Positions 26,089 through 36,133 are shown, counted from the first letter of the stretch. The stretch is 64,000 nucleotides of DNA from Hyphomicrobium sp. (GCA_016716675.1 JADJVG010000004.1:1-64000), one strand, 5' to 3'. Notes: generated by a model from the letters alone, not told the origin. A program made the numbers and translations.

Positions 26089-27423
26089 TCAGCTTGTCGG
26101 CTGATCGAGTTTGCGGGTGAGATTTTCGAACTCGCGGCGCAGTTCGTCGTTCTTGAAGATTTGTTCAAAGCTCGGTGCTTCCAGCTTCTGGATGGCTTCA
26201 AACGAGCCTGAGCTTTCCTTCATCAGATTGCGCAACTGCACGCTCGCCTCCACCGTCTCGTAGGTGTTGTCAGCGATGCGCAGATCGTGCGTGGCTTTGA
26301 GGCGCGCCTTGGCGATCTGCTCGCGCTGGCCACTCAGATAGCGTTTGTACGCCTTGGCGGCATCCTCAGCGACTTTCTGGCTCTCGCGATTGGCGTCGAG
26401 CGCGCGTTTCTGGTCAGGCCGGTTTTCGGCCTTCAGAAGTTCAGCCGTCTTCCGCTTCGCCGCGTCGATGTCGGCGATGATGGCTTCGAGCTTCGGCATG
26501 TACTGCGTATCGATCTTGGCGATCGTGGCATCCTGGGCCTGCACAAGCATCGCGAACAGTGCGGCGTGCATCGCGAAATACTTGCGCGCGGCGTTCATGT
26601 TGTCGCCGGACGTCGCGATCAGCTTGGCGAGTTGCCCGTCGATCAACTTGGCGGCGTTGAACACCGCGACGAGGCGGACGAGATCGCCCGAGAGAACGCT
26701 GTCGAGCAGCAGATCGACTTGCTCGGGTTTGAGTTCGACGCCTTGCGCCTGGAGCGCCGAGGTGATCTCGCCCTTGGCGGCGGCGATGGCCGCGCGGTTG
26801 GCGTCGATGCGTTTGGCGTTCTCACCAATCGCCGTTTCGATCGAGGCGACCGTGTCGTTCAAGATGCCGGGCAGCGTCGCATCTTTGGGCGCGACGAGCT
26901 GCTTCTCGCGCAGTTGCGCGTTCTGATCTTCGAGGTCGCGGATATTCTTGCGCAATCCCTCGACCTTCTTTTGCACTTCGACGACCGGCACGTCGGTGAC
27001 GATGCCAAGCGCGGCATCTAGCAAATTGCGTACCTTGGCGTTGCGGTCTTCGCGCGTTTCCGTCCACAGCGGCGGAATGATGTATTCGTCGCGGCTTGGC
27101 AACTTGGCTGAACCAGCGCGCGTGTCTGCGGTATCCTTTAGGATCGCATCGACGGCGGCCATCAGGCGCTTGGCCTGCTCGTAATCTGCGTCGCCCGCGC
27201 GTGGATCAGGAGGCAGTTCGGCGGCGGGCGCCGCTTTGGGCGGTGTGGCTTCGGCCGTCTGTGTGGCGTTCGAGATTGAGCCGTCGAGGGCGCGAACCTT
27301 GATGTGGATGCTCTTGCCTTCAAGGAAATCGCCAATGGGATCGCGGCGCGCGGTTTGAGCGCTGGCTGGCATGGCGCAAGCGGCAGTCAAAAACACGATC
27401 GCGGCAGGCCGGTGTAAACGCAT
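26089..27423 (-). CDS. Periplasmic coiled-coil protein of unknown function
   Basis: About 444 residues. The ATG at 27423 is chosen because GGAGG lies five bases upstream. A signal peptide is cut near ASAQ. The remainder is almost entirely helical with heptad patterns (about residues 140-215 and 320-400) and no catalytic motif. It looks like a structural or scaffold protein of the envelope. I do not recognise the family. It converges with eno. Confidence 0.65.
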   Translation of the reverse strand: MRLHRPAAIVFLTAACAMPASAQTARRDPIGDFLEGKSIHIKVRALDGSISNATQTAEATPPKAAPAAELPPDPRAGDADYEQAKRLMAAVDAILKDTADTRAGSAKLPSRDEYIIPPLWTETREDRNAKVRNLLDAALGIVTDVPVVEVQKKVEGLRKNIRDLEDQNAQLREKQLVAPKDATLPGILNDTVASIETAIGENAKRIDANRAAIAAAKGEITSALQAQGVELKPEQVDLLLDSVLSGDLVRLVAVFNAAKLIDGQLAKLIATSGDNMNAARKYFAMHAALFAMLVQAQDATIAKIDTQYMPKLEAIIADIDAAKRKTAELLKAENRPDQKRALDANRESQKVAEDAAKAYKRYLSGQREQIAKARLKATHDLRIADNTYETVEASVQLRNLMKESSGSFEAIQKLEAPSFEQIFKNDELRREFENLTRKLDQPTS

Positions 27424-27495
27424 GGGATCCTCCGGCACCAGAAGTGGGGAGAGAATTCAGGCGAATCCGTGATTTTTTAGCATTCGCCATGCAAC

Positions 27496-28266
27496 TCAGT
27501 TGTGGGCGCGGGTGTGCGCGCACTTAACCAAGGCTGCGAAAGCAGCATCGACGAGGCGCGCGTCCGTCAGCACGAGGGCCGATGGAAACGGCGGCGGCGC
27601 TTTGCTGGCGGTTTTCATCGCCGCTTCGGCGCGCACCGCCCGGCTATCGCCGCTGCGATCGAAATCGCCGTAAAAACGCAGAGCCTTGGCGCTTGGCAGC
27701 AATGCTAGGAACGGCTTTGGAGCCGACATCACGACGAGCGGACCTTGGGCTTCAAATCGCATCTCGGGGATCGTTCTGAAAATCTCCTGCACGGCGAGCA
27801 TCGCGAGAGGCCGCAATCCTTTGGCGGCGAGCAGAACCTCGGCTGTTGCCGCATCGATGTCCGGCGCAGGCGGCGCTCCGGCCGTGGTGTGAACGAGCGC
27901 CACGTGAACGCGTGCAACTTCGGCTGCTGGCAATGGCGGCGCGCGAACAGGCGCCGGCTCGGGCAGGGGTGGTGGCACGGGGGGCGGCGCAATTGGAGCT
28001 GCCACCTTATGCTGCTGCACCGGCATACGCTCCGGCGGCGGATGGTCGTCGCCGTAAACGAGGCGTCCGCCGTTGTGGTGGATGCGTTCGAGCCAGGATG
28101 CGTTGGAGAACGTGAAGCCGTTCTGGCGCAACCAGTCGATGATATCATTGCGGTGGGCGAGATCCGCTGAACTGATCGCCTCCATCCACGCCGCAAGATC
28201 ACGCCCGGTGTCTTCGGCAAGCGCGGCCACGAACTCCCTTTCTTTTTCCGCGTAATCGGTTGCCAT
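27496..28266 (-). CDS. DUF4287 domain protein with C-terminal DUF5655-like part
   Basis: Start at ATG 28266 (MATDYAEKEREF). Residues 1-70 match DUF4287: EDTGRDLAAWM, HRNDIIDWLRQNGFTFSNASWLERIHHNGG. A Pro-rich linker follows, then a domain with the FEAQGPLVVMSAPKPFLALLPS pattern resembling DUF5655. No signal peptide. The start lies 8 bp after the stop of the methyltransferase gene, so they form an operon. The role is unknown. Confidence 0.75.
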   Translation of the reverse strand: MATDYAEKEREFVAALAEDTGRDLAAWMEAISSADLAHRNDIIDWLRQNGFTFSNASWLERIHHNGGRLVYGDDHPPPERMPVQQHKVAAPIAPPPVPPPLPEPAPVRAPPLPAAEVARVHVALVHTTAGAPPAPDIDAATAEVLLAAKGLRPLAMLAVQEIFRTIPEMRFEAQGPLVVMSAPKPFLALLPSAKALRFYGDFDRSGDSRAVRAEAAMKTASKAPPPFPSALVLTDARLVDAAFAALVKCAHTRAHN

Positions 28267-28274
28267 CTGGGCTC

Positions 28275-28769
28275 TCAGATCCAGCGTCGCGAGCGGGCGC
28301 GATAAGCGGTATAGGCGTCGCCGAAGCGCGCTTGCAGGTGCCGCTCCTCGGGTAGGATTTGGAGTGCAGTCACAAGGATCGCGAACGTCGCTGCGCCGAC
28401 GACGAACCATATGTTCTTGCTGAATTCGGCGACCGACAGCAGCACCAGCACCTCGCCGAGGTAAATTGGATTGCGAAAGCGGGTGTACGGCCCGGTTGTG
28501 ACCAGCGCATCACTGACGCCGTGCGGCATGACGGTGGTATTCGCGCGATTCAGCGCGATCAGGCTCCAGGCGATGAGCACGATACCGGCAATGCCAAATC
28601 CGCGCCCGATCAGAGTGGCAGCGAGGTCATCCATGCCCGGCCAGAACAGCGGCACAGCCGCGCCCAGCCACCAGGCGGCGGCGAAGACCGCCACAAACAG
28701 CACAGGGGGCCATGGAAAGGTGCCGGCGCGGGCCGCACGTGGATCGGATGATGTCGGGCTGTGGTCCAT
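28275..28769 (-). CDS. Isoprenylcysteine carboxyl methyltransferase-like membrane protein
   Basis: 164 residues with four hydrophobic segments. It has the family pattern GPYTRFRNPIYLGE followed by EERHLQARFGDAYTAYRARSRRW, which in ICMT/PEMT-type proteins binds SAM at the membrane surface. In bacteria the substrates are unknown, with lipids or quinone-like compounds possible. It is followed closely by the DUF4287 gene. Confidence 0.83.
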   Translation of the reverse strand: MDHSPTSSDPRAARAGTFPWPPVLFVAVFAAAWWLGAAVPLFWPGMDDLAATLIGRGFGIAGIVLIAWSLIALNRANTTVMPHGVSDALVTTGPYTRFRNPIYLGEVLVLLSVAEFSKNIWFVVGAATFAILVTALQILPEERHLQARFGDAYTAYRARSRRWI

Positions 28770-28843
28770 GGCGGCAAGTCTACAGCCCCAACCGGGCCGA
28801 TGCCACCGGCAGTGCGCGCCTGTCCCTACTTGGCCTTTAGCCC

Positions 28844-29323
28844 CTACTTGGTTTTAGCGGGTTTGATGGTCGCGTTGGGTGTCACGCGGACGTCCTGGGG
28901 CGTCAATTCTGACTCGAGGTCATAGGTCCGGCAACCCTTGGCCTGCAATTGCTGGTTATAGGCTTCGAGCATCGCGCGATCTTTCGCGTAAGCGCCATCC
29001 GGATCGGTGCCAGTGGTCGAACCGCCGAAGACGGTCGTCGCCCCCGACTGCAAAGCGCGGGACGCGAGAGTGGTGCGGTTGCGCTCGTTATAATCGCGGA
29101 TTTCGAGTATGCGGATCTGCATCCGCCCGGTCAATTGCTTGCACTCGAGCTCAAGCTCTTTGGCGGAGAGCACGTAACCGGCCTTGGTGACGCCCGCCGC
29201 AGGCGCAGCGGCTGGCGGTGTGGCCAGTGCTGCCGTATCGCCCGGATTAGTGGCGGCGCAGCCCACCATCCCGAGGGACAACACCAGGGTCATTGCAAGG
29301 AACGTCGGTCGGCAGTGCGGCAT
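28844..29323 (-). CDS. Putative lipoprotein, hypothetical
   Basis: 159 residues. The N-terminus is a short signal peptide ending in LGMVGC, a usable lipobox with Cys22, so it is probably anchored to the membrane facing the periplasm. A Pro/Ala linker leads to a helical domain with two further cysteines (ELECKQL and KGCRTYD). No known family is recognised. The 257 bp upstream to the next gene hold nothing certain. Confidence 0.6.
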   Translation of the reverse strand: MPHCRPTFLAMTLVLSLGMVGCAATNPGDTAALATPPAAAPAAGVTKAGYVLSAKELELECKQLTGRMQIRILEIRDYNERNRTTLASRALQSGATTVFGGSTTGTDPDGAYAKDRAMLEAYNQQLQAKGCRTYDLESELTPQDVRVTPNATIKPAKTK

Positions 29324-29580
29324 TCAAAGCTCCGGCCCAGGACTGTGGCGCTTTCGTAGTCTAATCTATCAACCGGGCGGACTGACGGCACGAGGGGACC
29401 TGGTAGAGATTCGCTTTTTTACCATTCAGAGCCCCCCTGGCCCAGGATTTGGGCAGCTTTTCTGCTGCCATAATAAACGTTTCCCACAACGGACGGGTTG
29501 CTTTGCCACGGTTTTCTCAATTCATTGGCCGAGAATGCCCCAATGGTCCATAACCGCGTCCAGAACAAGGGACTTTTGAC

Positions 29581-30006
29581 ATGCGTGGATTACATGTGGT
29601 CGGTTTGCTGTGCGGCGCTTTGCTGCTGAGCCCGGCGGTGGCCGAAGACGCGGCCCCGACGGCGTTTGTCTGCTCGTTCGACAAGGGCACCAGTTGGAGT
29701 TTTGAAAAGGGCGCATTCAAATCCGACCCCCCCACGCCGCTGTCGTTTGAAATTGCCGATATCAATCTGGAAAAACAGACGGCGAACCTCGTCAACGAAT
29801 CCAAGACCACCGGTGCCCTGAAGGTTGTGCGCGCGCTGAACGCGAACAGCTTCCTCGAAGTCGCCAACGAAGGCTTTTTGAATCTGACGACGGTTTATGA
29901 TCGTGACAGCACGTCGGGTACGTATCCGGCTGTGCATTCGCGCCATTTCGGCATCCTCGGGCAGCCGATTTTCGCGCAGTATGCCGGTAGCTGCACGGCC
30001 AAGTAG
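29581..30006 (+). CDS. Exported hypothetical protein
   Basis: 141 residues with a clear signal peptide (VVGLLCGALLLSPAVA-E). The mature part is a beta-rich domain with two cysteines (FVCSFD near the start, GSCTAK at the end) that could form a disulfide. The gene is followed after 43 bp by the DUF1489 gene. Similar proteins occur widely in Rhizobiales with no assigned role. Confidence 0.65.
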   Translation: MRGLHVVGLLCGALLLSPAVAEDAAPTAFVCSFDKGTSWSFEKGAFKSDPPTPLSFEIADINLEKQTANLVNESKTTGALKVVRALNANSFLEVANEGFLNLTTVYDRDSTSGTYPAVHSRHFGILGQPIFAQYAGSCTAK

Positions 30007-30048
30007 GCCGGAGCGCAGCGGCCATCTGGCAGAGGCAGATCGCAAGCG

Positions 30049-30486
30049 ATGACAGTCAATCTCGTCAAACTCTGCGTCGGCGTAACTTCCATCGACGATC
30101 TCGCGCGCTGGCAGGCGATGTCGCGCAATCAGAAAACATTCGAGGGCCGTCGCGTCGCCTATCACACGACGTTTCAAACGCCGACGCGGCAGGCGGACCT
30201 GCTGGCAGGCGGCTCGCTCTATTGGGTCATCAAGGGCACGATCCTCGTGCGCCAACCGATTGTCGGCTTCGGCCAGGGGAAGAAAGCCGACGGCTCGCCG
30301 TGCTGCTTGATCCTTCTTTCAACCGACCTGATCCCCGTGCGGGCAGTGCCGCGGCGCGCGTTCCAAGGATGGCGTTACTTGTCCACTGACGATGCGCCGC
30401 CCGACGTCAAGGCGGGTGCCAGTGACGACGTTGCTGCAATGCCGCCGAAAATGCGCAAAACGCTCGCCGATCTCGGTCTGATCTAG
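30049..30486 (+). CDS. DUF1489 family protein
   Basis: 145 residues with the family opening VNLVKLCVGVTSIDDLARWQ and the central YWVIKGTILVRQPIVGF segment. DUF1489 is a conserved alphaproteobacterial family of cytoplasmic proteins with no known function. It is 14 bp upstream of the aminotransferase gene and so probably co-transcribed with it. Confidence 0.85.
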   Translation: MTVNLVKLCVGVTSIDDLARWQAMSRNQKTFEGRRVAYHTTFQTPTRQADLLAGGSLYWVIKGTILVRQPIVGFGQGKKADGSPCCLILLSTDLIPVRAVPRRAFQGWRYLSTDDAPPDVKAGASDDVAAMPPKMRKTLADLGLI

Positions 30487-30499
30487 GAGCAACACGGCG

Positions 30500-31612
30500 A
30501 TGACCACGCGACGTTTTGTGCCTCACATTGCAGCTCTGCCGCATCTCGTTCCGTTCGTTGGGCCGGAAGCGATGGAACGGGCGCGCGGGCGCCCCTTTCG
30601 TGCGAGGCTCGGCGCCAATGAGAGCAGCTTTGGTCCGTCGCCCAAGGCTGTCGCCGCCATGCGAGATGCCGCGCTCGAGAACTGGAAATATTCAGACCCT
30701 GAGAATTACGATCTGACATCGGCCATCGCCACCTATCTCGGCGTCCCGGCGTCTCACATCATGATCGGCGAGGGGATTGATGGCTTGCTGGGGCTGACGT
30801 GCATGATGTTCGTCGCGCCGGGCGACGCTGTCGTCACGACGGACGGCGCCTATCCGACATTCAATTTCCACGTCATCGCTCATGGCGGGCGGCTCATCCG
30901 TCTGCCGATGCGGGCCGATCGCGAAGATCTGATGACGCTGCTCGATACGGCGCGGCGCGAGCGCGCAAAGCTCATCTATGTCTCCAATCCGAACAGCCCG
31001 ATGGGAACATGGTGGACCGGCGACGAGATCGCTCGGATGATCGCCGCACTGCCGCCAGAGACGGTGCTGGTGCTCGATGAAGCCTATGCCGATACGGCGC
31101 CCGCGGGCACGGCCCCGCCGCTCGATGTGGCGAACCCGAACGTCATCCGCTACCGCACTTTTTCCAAGGCCTATGGTCTGGCAGGCGCCCGCATTGGCTA
31201 CGCCATCGCCAGCCGCGACGTCATCGAAACGTTCGACAAGGTGCGCAATCACTACGGCATCAATCGCGTCGGCCAGATCGGCGCCTATCACGCGATCCAG
31301 GATCAAGCCTATCTGGCCAGCGCCGTCGCCGCTGTTGACCGTGCCCGGCGGCGCATTTCCGACCTCGCCAGCAGCAACGGATTGACCGCCATTGCATCCG
31401 CCGCCAGTTTTGTGGCCATCGACTGCGGACGTGACGGCGCCTTCGCCAAGTCCGTGCTGGACGGCCTGCTCGCGCGCGACGTGTTTGTGCGCAAACCGGC
31501 GGCCAGCGGCATCGACCGTTGCATCCGCGTGTCGTGCGGCGTCGATACCGACCTCGACGTGTTTGCCGACGAGTTCCCACGCGCCTTGGCGGCTGCTAGA
31601 ACCGCATTGTGA
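30500..31612 (+). CDS. Histidinol-phosphate aminotransferase-like PLP enzyme
   Basis: 370 residues, fold type I aminotransferase of the HisC group. It has the substrate loop LGANESSFGPSP, SNPNSPMG, DEAYAD, and the PLP lysine in FSKAYGLAGARIGYA. Paralogues of HisC in this order can act on histidinol phosphate or aromatic amino acids, so the exact substrate is open. The hisI gene of this window is 23 kb away. A short spacer separates it from an MFS gene. Confidence 0.85.
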   Translation: MTTRRFVPHIAALPHLVPFVGPEAMERARGRPFRARLGANESSFGPSPKAVAAMRDAALENWKYSDPENYDLTSAIATYLGVPASHIMIGEGIDGLLGLTCMMFVAPGDAVVTTDGAYPTFNFHVIAHGGRLIRLPMRADREDLMTLLDTARRERAKLIYVSNPNSPMGTWWTGDEIARMIAALPPETVLVLDEAYADTAPAGTAPPLDVANPNVIRYRTFSKAYGLAGARIGYAIASRDVIETFDKVRNHYGINRVGQIGAYHAIQDQAYLASAVAAVDRARRRISDLASSNGLTAIASAASFVAIDCGRDGAFAKSVLDGLLARDVFVRKPAASGIDRCIRVSCGVDTDLDVFADEFPRALAAARTAL

Positions 31613-31710
31613 GCTTGCGTCGCATTGCGCTTGTGTCGGCGGACACGGACTGATGCGGCAGAACCGCTGCGCGGGATCAGACGGCAGCCGCTCGACGGTC
31701 AGGAACCCCC

Positions 31711-32868
31711 ATGACGTACACACCACGCGAACGAGCCCTTAGTCTTGGCGCCGTCATTGCCGCGACGTTCGGCGTCGGCCTAGCGTTCGGGATAGGTTAT
31801 CCGTTGACCTCGCTAACGCTCGACGCCTGGGGCGAACCCAAGTGGGTCATCGGTCTTGCCGGCGCTGTTCCGGCGATTGCCGTTCTGATGATGCTTCCGT
31901 TTCTTCCTGTCGTCGCCGGTAGGGTCGGCGCGGTGCCGGCAATTGCGTGGGGCTGTTTAATTGCGGCAGGCGGCTTTGTGGCCCTAGGGTTCGTCTCGTC
32001 CGCGCCGGCGTGGATCGCGATCCGCTTTGCGATGAGCGCCGGCATGGCGCTGCCGTGGTTGGTCGGTGAGACGTGGATCAATACCGTATCGACCGATGGC
32101 GCGCGCGCACGCGTGATTGCGCTCTACGCCATCGGCTTTTTCTCGGGCTTCGCGCTCGGCCCGCAGATCATGACGCTTATGGATGGCGGCCTGATGCCGT
32201 TCCTCGCAGGCGCCACGGCGAGCGCGCTGGCCGGTGTACCGATTCTGATGGCGCGCCGCCTCGCACCAGACCTCAGTCACGATGCGCCGATTGGTGTTGG
32301 CCAGGCCCTGCGTCTGGCGCCCATCGGTATGATCGGCGGCTTTATCGGCGGCTTCGCTGAGATCAGTTATCTGTCTCTATTGCCGAACGTCGCCCTGGCG
32401 AGCGGCGGCAGCGATGCAGAGGCGCTGAGCCTGCTCACCATGCTGGCGATTGGTGGCGGCGTTTTGCAACTCCCCATCGGTTGGCTGGCCGACAAATTCG
32501 ATAAAACCGCTATCTCGCTGCTGCTGGCGGCGGCGTTCGTCTTGGCGTCGCTGGTGCTTCCGGCGGCTCTTGGCAGCGGTGTGATTGGGCCACTGATCGT
32601 CTTTCTGATTGGGGGCATCGTGCTCGGCTTCTACACGATCGGCTTGTCGATCATCGGCGAACGCATCCCGGCGAAGGATATTGCCGCCGCCAACGCCGCT
32701 TTTCTGATCATGTATCAATCGGGCGCAATTCTGGGACCGCTGGCGACGGGTGCCGCCATGACCCTCGAGCCGGTGACCGGATTCATTTTGACCGTGTCGG
32801 CGTTGATGATCGTCGCAGCGCTCGGGCTATGGATCATCGCGCGCGGATCATCCGGCGTCGCGCCTTAA
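31711..32868 (+). CDS. MFS transporter, YcaD-like
   Basis: 385 residues with 12 hydrophobic segments. The MALPWLVGETWIN stretch in helix 4-5 and the overall pattern match the YcaD/CynX-like branch of the major facilitator superfamily. The substrate is unknown. The stop overlaps the convergent DUF4846 gene by 4 bp. Confidence 0.85.
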   Translation: MTYTPRERALSLGAVIAATFGVGLAFGIGYPLTSLTLDAWGEPKWVIGLAGAVPAIAVLMMLPFLPVVAGRVGAVPAIAWGCLIAAGGFVALGFVSSAPAWIAIRFAMSAGMALPWLVGETWINTVSTDGARARVIALYAIGFFSGFALGPQIMTLMDGGLMPFLAGATASALAGVPILMARRLAPDLSHDAPIGVGQALRLAPIGMIGGFIGGFAEISYLSLLPNVALASGGSDAEALSLLTMLAIGGGVLQLPIGWLADKFDKTAISLLLAAAFVLASLVLPAALGSGVIGPLIVFLIGGIVLGFYTIGLSIIGERIPAKDIAAANAAFLIMYQSGAILGPLATGAAMTLEPVTGFILTVSALMIVAALGLWIIARGSSGVAP

Positions 32869-33740
32869 TTCCAGCGCCGCAGACTGCCGGCTGCAAACGT
32901 CCATTCCGGCGTCACCAGTTTATCGTCTGGTACGGCGTACCAAGGCGAGCCGTTGCCATTCTCCGGGTTCTTCAGCACGTGGATGTCCTGTGCCGGCATA
33001 TAACTCTGCACAAGCAAAAAGCGCTTGGATTTGGTGACGCTGTTTTCGGCCATGTCGATGACAAAGACGGCGTGGCCCGGAAACCCACCCTTGATGAAAA
33101 CGTCGCCGATCTGAATATCGGATGGCGCCACTGGCTTCAGTTCTTTCTCGAGTGACGCCGTGCCTGCGTAGGCAAACACCAGATCCATGTATTTGCGGAA
33201 TGCGCCATAGCTCGCGTCCGGTTTGGCTGTTGTCTTCCAGGAGTGGCCTTCCGCATCGGGGCGCTCGCCTTTGGCGTACCGCTTGAACGGGACACGGCCG
33301 CCGCCCGTGAAGTTGAAGGCAATCTTGTCCTGCTGGCCGCTCGCAAACAGCCACTCGGCACGCAGTCGAATGGCGGCGTCGGCGCACTGTTGCAAATCTT
33401 TCGACCCGGTATCGATATCGACAACGGCCGCGTGGACATCCTGGCGGGCCTTCGGCGCGCCATTGTACAAGCGCACGGGGGCATCGGCGGATTTGAGCGG
33501 CAGGGCCCTCAGCCAGGCGGCGAAGCTGTGAGGTGCGACAGGCGTCCGTTCAAAACCCGGCGGCGGGGGAATGCGCGCCTCCAGTGCCTCCGAGGCCGCG
33601 ATCGATTTGGCCCAGGGATAGAGCCCGGCGGCGCTGGCCGGATAGGCCGCGGCGAGCGCCGCACCCAAAATTCCAGCACTCATCCGGCCGAAATGGCGGC
33701 CCCGCGCGAATTTCATGGCTCGTTCCATCGTGGTTAACAA
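32865..33740 (-). CDS. DUF4846 domain exported protein
   Basis: About 285 residues with an N-terminal signal peptide (GILGAALAAAYPASA). The mature part carries the DUF4846 landmarks: PPPGFERTPVAPHSFAAWLR, LQQCADAAIRLRAEWL, FPGHAVFVIDMAEN and LLVQSYMPAQDIHVL. The conserved Cys, His and Asp in this fold suggest a hydrolase-like active site, but no activity is established. The family is most common in Bacteroidetes, so its presence here may reflect transfer. The start could be ATG 33740, or ATG 33716 or nearby, which has a better ribosome site. Confidence 0.85.
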   Translation of the reverse strand: MLTTMERAMKFARGRHFGRMSAGILGAALAAAYPASAAGLYPWAKSIAASEALEARIPPPPGFERTPVAPHSFAAWLRALPLKSADAPVRLYNGAPKARQDVHAAVVDIDTGSKDLQQCADAAIRLRAEWLFASGQQDKIAFNFTGGGRVPFKRYAKGERPDAEGHSWKTTAKPDASYGAFRKYMDLVFAYAGTASLEKELKPVAPSDIQIGDVFIKGGFPGHAVFVIDMAENSVTKSKRFLLVQSYMPAQDIHVLKNPENGNGSPWYAVPDDKLVTPEWTFAAGSLRRWN

Positions 33741-33839
33741 ATTATTGGTCGGTTGGGACTAGCCTTGCGGCGTGACGGCAACGAGGCAATGCGTCTTTAG
33801 GCTAAGCGCCCGCCCGCCACACCTGGGAACGGTTCCGAC

Positions 33840-34145
33840 ATGCTGCGCTCCGTACTGACATTCTTTTCGACGCTCGCCATTGCCGTCATGACGGCCGCAG
33901 CGATTGCCGCCATCATGCCCTGGTTATCAGGGCGAACCTCTGCTGCGGTGCTCGGCGGCGAGGGCGGATTGCATTTTGAATCGCTGATCCTCGGTGTCGT
34001 GCTCGGACTCTTCGTCGATTCCGTCGCTCGCTATGGCTGGGGCGACCTTCCCCGCCGCATGATCACCTGGGTGCTCATTCGTGAGCGCCAGTTTTTCTAT
34101 TACGCGCTGATCGCTGGCTGCGTCGCGGTGCTGCTGTTCTATTGA
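33840..34145 (+). CDS. Small membrane protein, hypothetical
   Basis: 101 residues with three hydrophobic segments (about 8-28, 46-62 and 83-101), a typical small inner-membrane protein. No motif is recognised. It stands alone between the divergent DUF4846 gene and the broken amidohydrolase. Confidence 0.6.
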   Translation: MLRSVLTFFSTLAIAVMTAAAIAAIMPWLSGRTSAAVLGGEGGLHFESLILGVVLGLFVDSVARYGWGDLPRRMITWVLIRERQFFYYALIAGCVAVLLFY

Positions 34146-34258
34146 TCGCTCGCGCAACGCGCCGCTCGATCTGCGTAGGGCAAGACGCGTGCCGCACATT
34201 CGTCACGCGCGTGCCGTCGCAAACACTCTACGGCCGTCTCGCCGGTTGCCGTCGAACC

Positions 34259-35954
34259 TTATGGATTGGCGGCTTTGTAAATCGTTTTGCCTTCCTTGAT
34301 TGTTTCGACAACCTTGATGTCCTTGATCGCCATCGGGTCCACCTTCAACGGGTTCTTGTCGAGGATGACGAGGTCGGCGAGTTTGCCCGCCTCTAGCGAA
34401 CCCTTGGAGGCTTGCTCACCATATTGTTCTGCTGGCCAAATGGTCATCGTCTTCAGGCCTTCGAGCGGCGTCACGCGCTGGTCGAGACCGATCTCAGTTC
34501 CGCCGCGTGAGATGCGGTTCACCGCCGACCAGAGCATGAACATCTGATCGAGAGGCGCTACAACAAAATCCGTGTGGTTGCTCGGGTGGAGGCCAGCGTC
34601 GATCGCGGCCCGCATTGGGCTTATGTACATTGCCTGTTCCTTGCCGCGATTGGCGATGTGCGCCTCGGCAAAGTAGTAGGTGTGGAGCGTATAGAATGAG
34701 GGCCGAATTTTGTATTCGACGTATTTGGGGATCTGATCCTTGCGCGTAAATTGGGCGTGGATCATGGTCACGTTGCGGTCCTTCGTCAGGTCCCCGGCTG
34801 CAGCAAACTCGTGCGCCTTGAAGAAGGTGTCGATGGCCGCATCGCCGTTGGCATGAAGGTTCAGCGGCACGCCGAGGTCATAGACCTATTTGACCATCTG
34901 ATTGACCATATCCGCCGGGAACGTCAGTTCACCGGTCCAGTTCTTCTCGCCGCCGGGACCACCTGTGAGGTACGGCGTGGTGAAGAATGCTGTGCGGCCT
35001 TGCGGTGATCCGTCGATCGTGATTTTCACGCCGCCGACCTTGAAGCGTTTGTCGTACTTGCCCCACTCGGACACCGGAGACTCCGCGAGGATTTTGTCGA
35101 GGTCGGTGATGAACGGGTATGCGATGACATCGATAATGTTGGCGCCGGCATCCGTAGCGCGCTTCATCGTCTCGAAGTTGGCGAGTTGTGTCGCGCCTTC
35201 GTGCGCGGTTGTGATGCCGGCCTGCGCATAGAGCAACTGTCCGGCTTTGGTCGCCTCAATCTCCTCCTCCGGCGACATGGGCTCCGACTGTTCCGTCACG
35301 GGAATGAACGCGCTCTCCATGATCAGGCCATAGGGCTCGTTGGTGCCCTCTTTGCGGACGATCACGCCGCCTGGAGGAGTTACGGTTTCGGCGCTGTAGC
35401 CGTATTTCTTGAGAGCGAGGCTGTTCAACACCACGCCATGCATCGAAACGTGCTCGACGCGGACGGGATTGTCAGGAAAAGCCGCGTCGAGATCATCGCG
35501 ATTGAGCAGCCTGCCATTTGGCATGACGGTGTCGTCATAGCCATAGGCGCGGATCAGTTCACCCTTCGGGATTTTGTGATCCGTGGCGAACTTCTTGATC
35601 TCGGCGACGATGCTTGCAACGTCCTTACGGCGCATAAACCTGGGCCTGATTGGCGACCAGCAGCGAGTTGATGTAGTGCGAATGGGCGTCAATAAAGCTT
35701 GGCAGTAGCGTCTTGCCGGCGATGTCGACGACCTTGGTCGCGTCGCCCTTGTGCTCGCCTTCAATCGATTTGCGGTCACCCACGGCGATGATCTTGCCGT
35801 TTTTCACGGCCAACGCTTCAGCCGTCGGTTGCTTGTCGTTGATCGTGACGATATCGCCACCCACATAGATCGCGTCAGCGGCTTCACCGCTCACTGCAGG
35901 TGCAACGCTACTCATCATCACGAGTCCGAATACGGCGGCGCCCAGCACTCTCAT
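34259..35954 (-). pseudogene. Second YtcJ-like amidohydrolase, with a frameshift and an in-frame stop
   Basis: The N-terminal piece has a signal peptide and the metal motif HSH (SFIDAHSHYINS). At about 35630 the frame is lost after VYAP and resumes one frame away at KDVASIVAEIKKFATD, apparently with a dozen or so bases missing. The middle piece runs to a TAG at 34886-34888. The third continues in the same frame with VYDLGVPLNLHANGDAAID and HTDFVVAP. The TAG probably replaces a CAG. Two independent lesions suggest real decay. It is a different sequence from the amidohydrolase at 18481-20325. Confidence 0.83.
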
Positions 35955-36133
35955 GATTTGAGTTCCTCATTAACGTACCGAGCGACTTTAGCTCTTCAGG
36001 CGCCTGGCGGGCAACCTCGCAGCGCTCTAGGGCATCGGCTCGGACTGATGCTCTGACGAGATGAGGGCCGCTCTTCAAAAACGTCTGTCAGCCTTCGTCT
36101 GCGCGGCGTCAGAAACACCTCTCATCACCAAAC

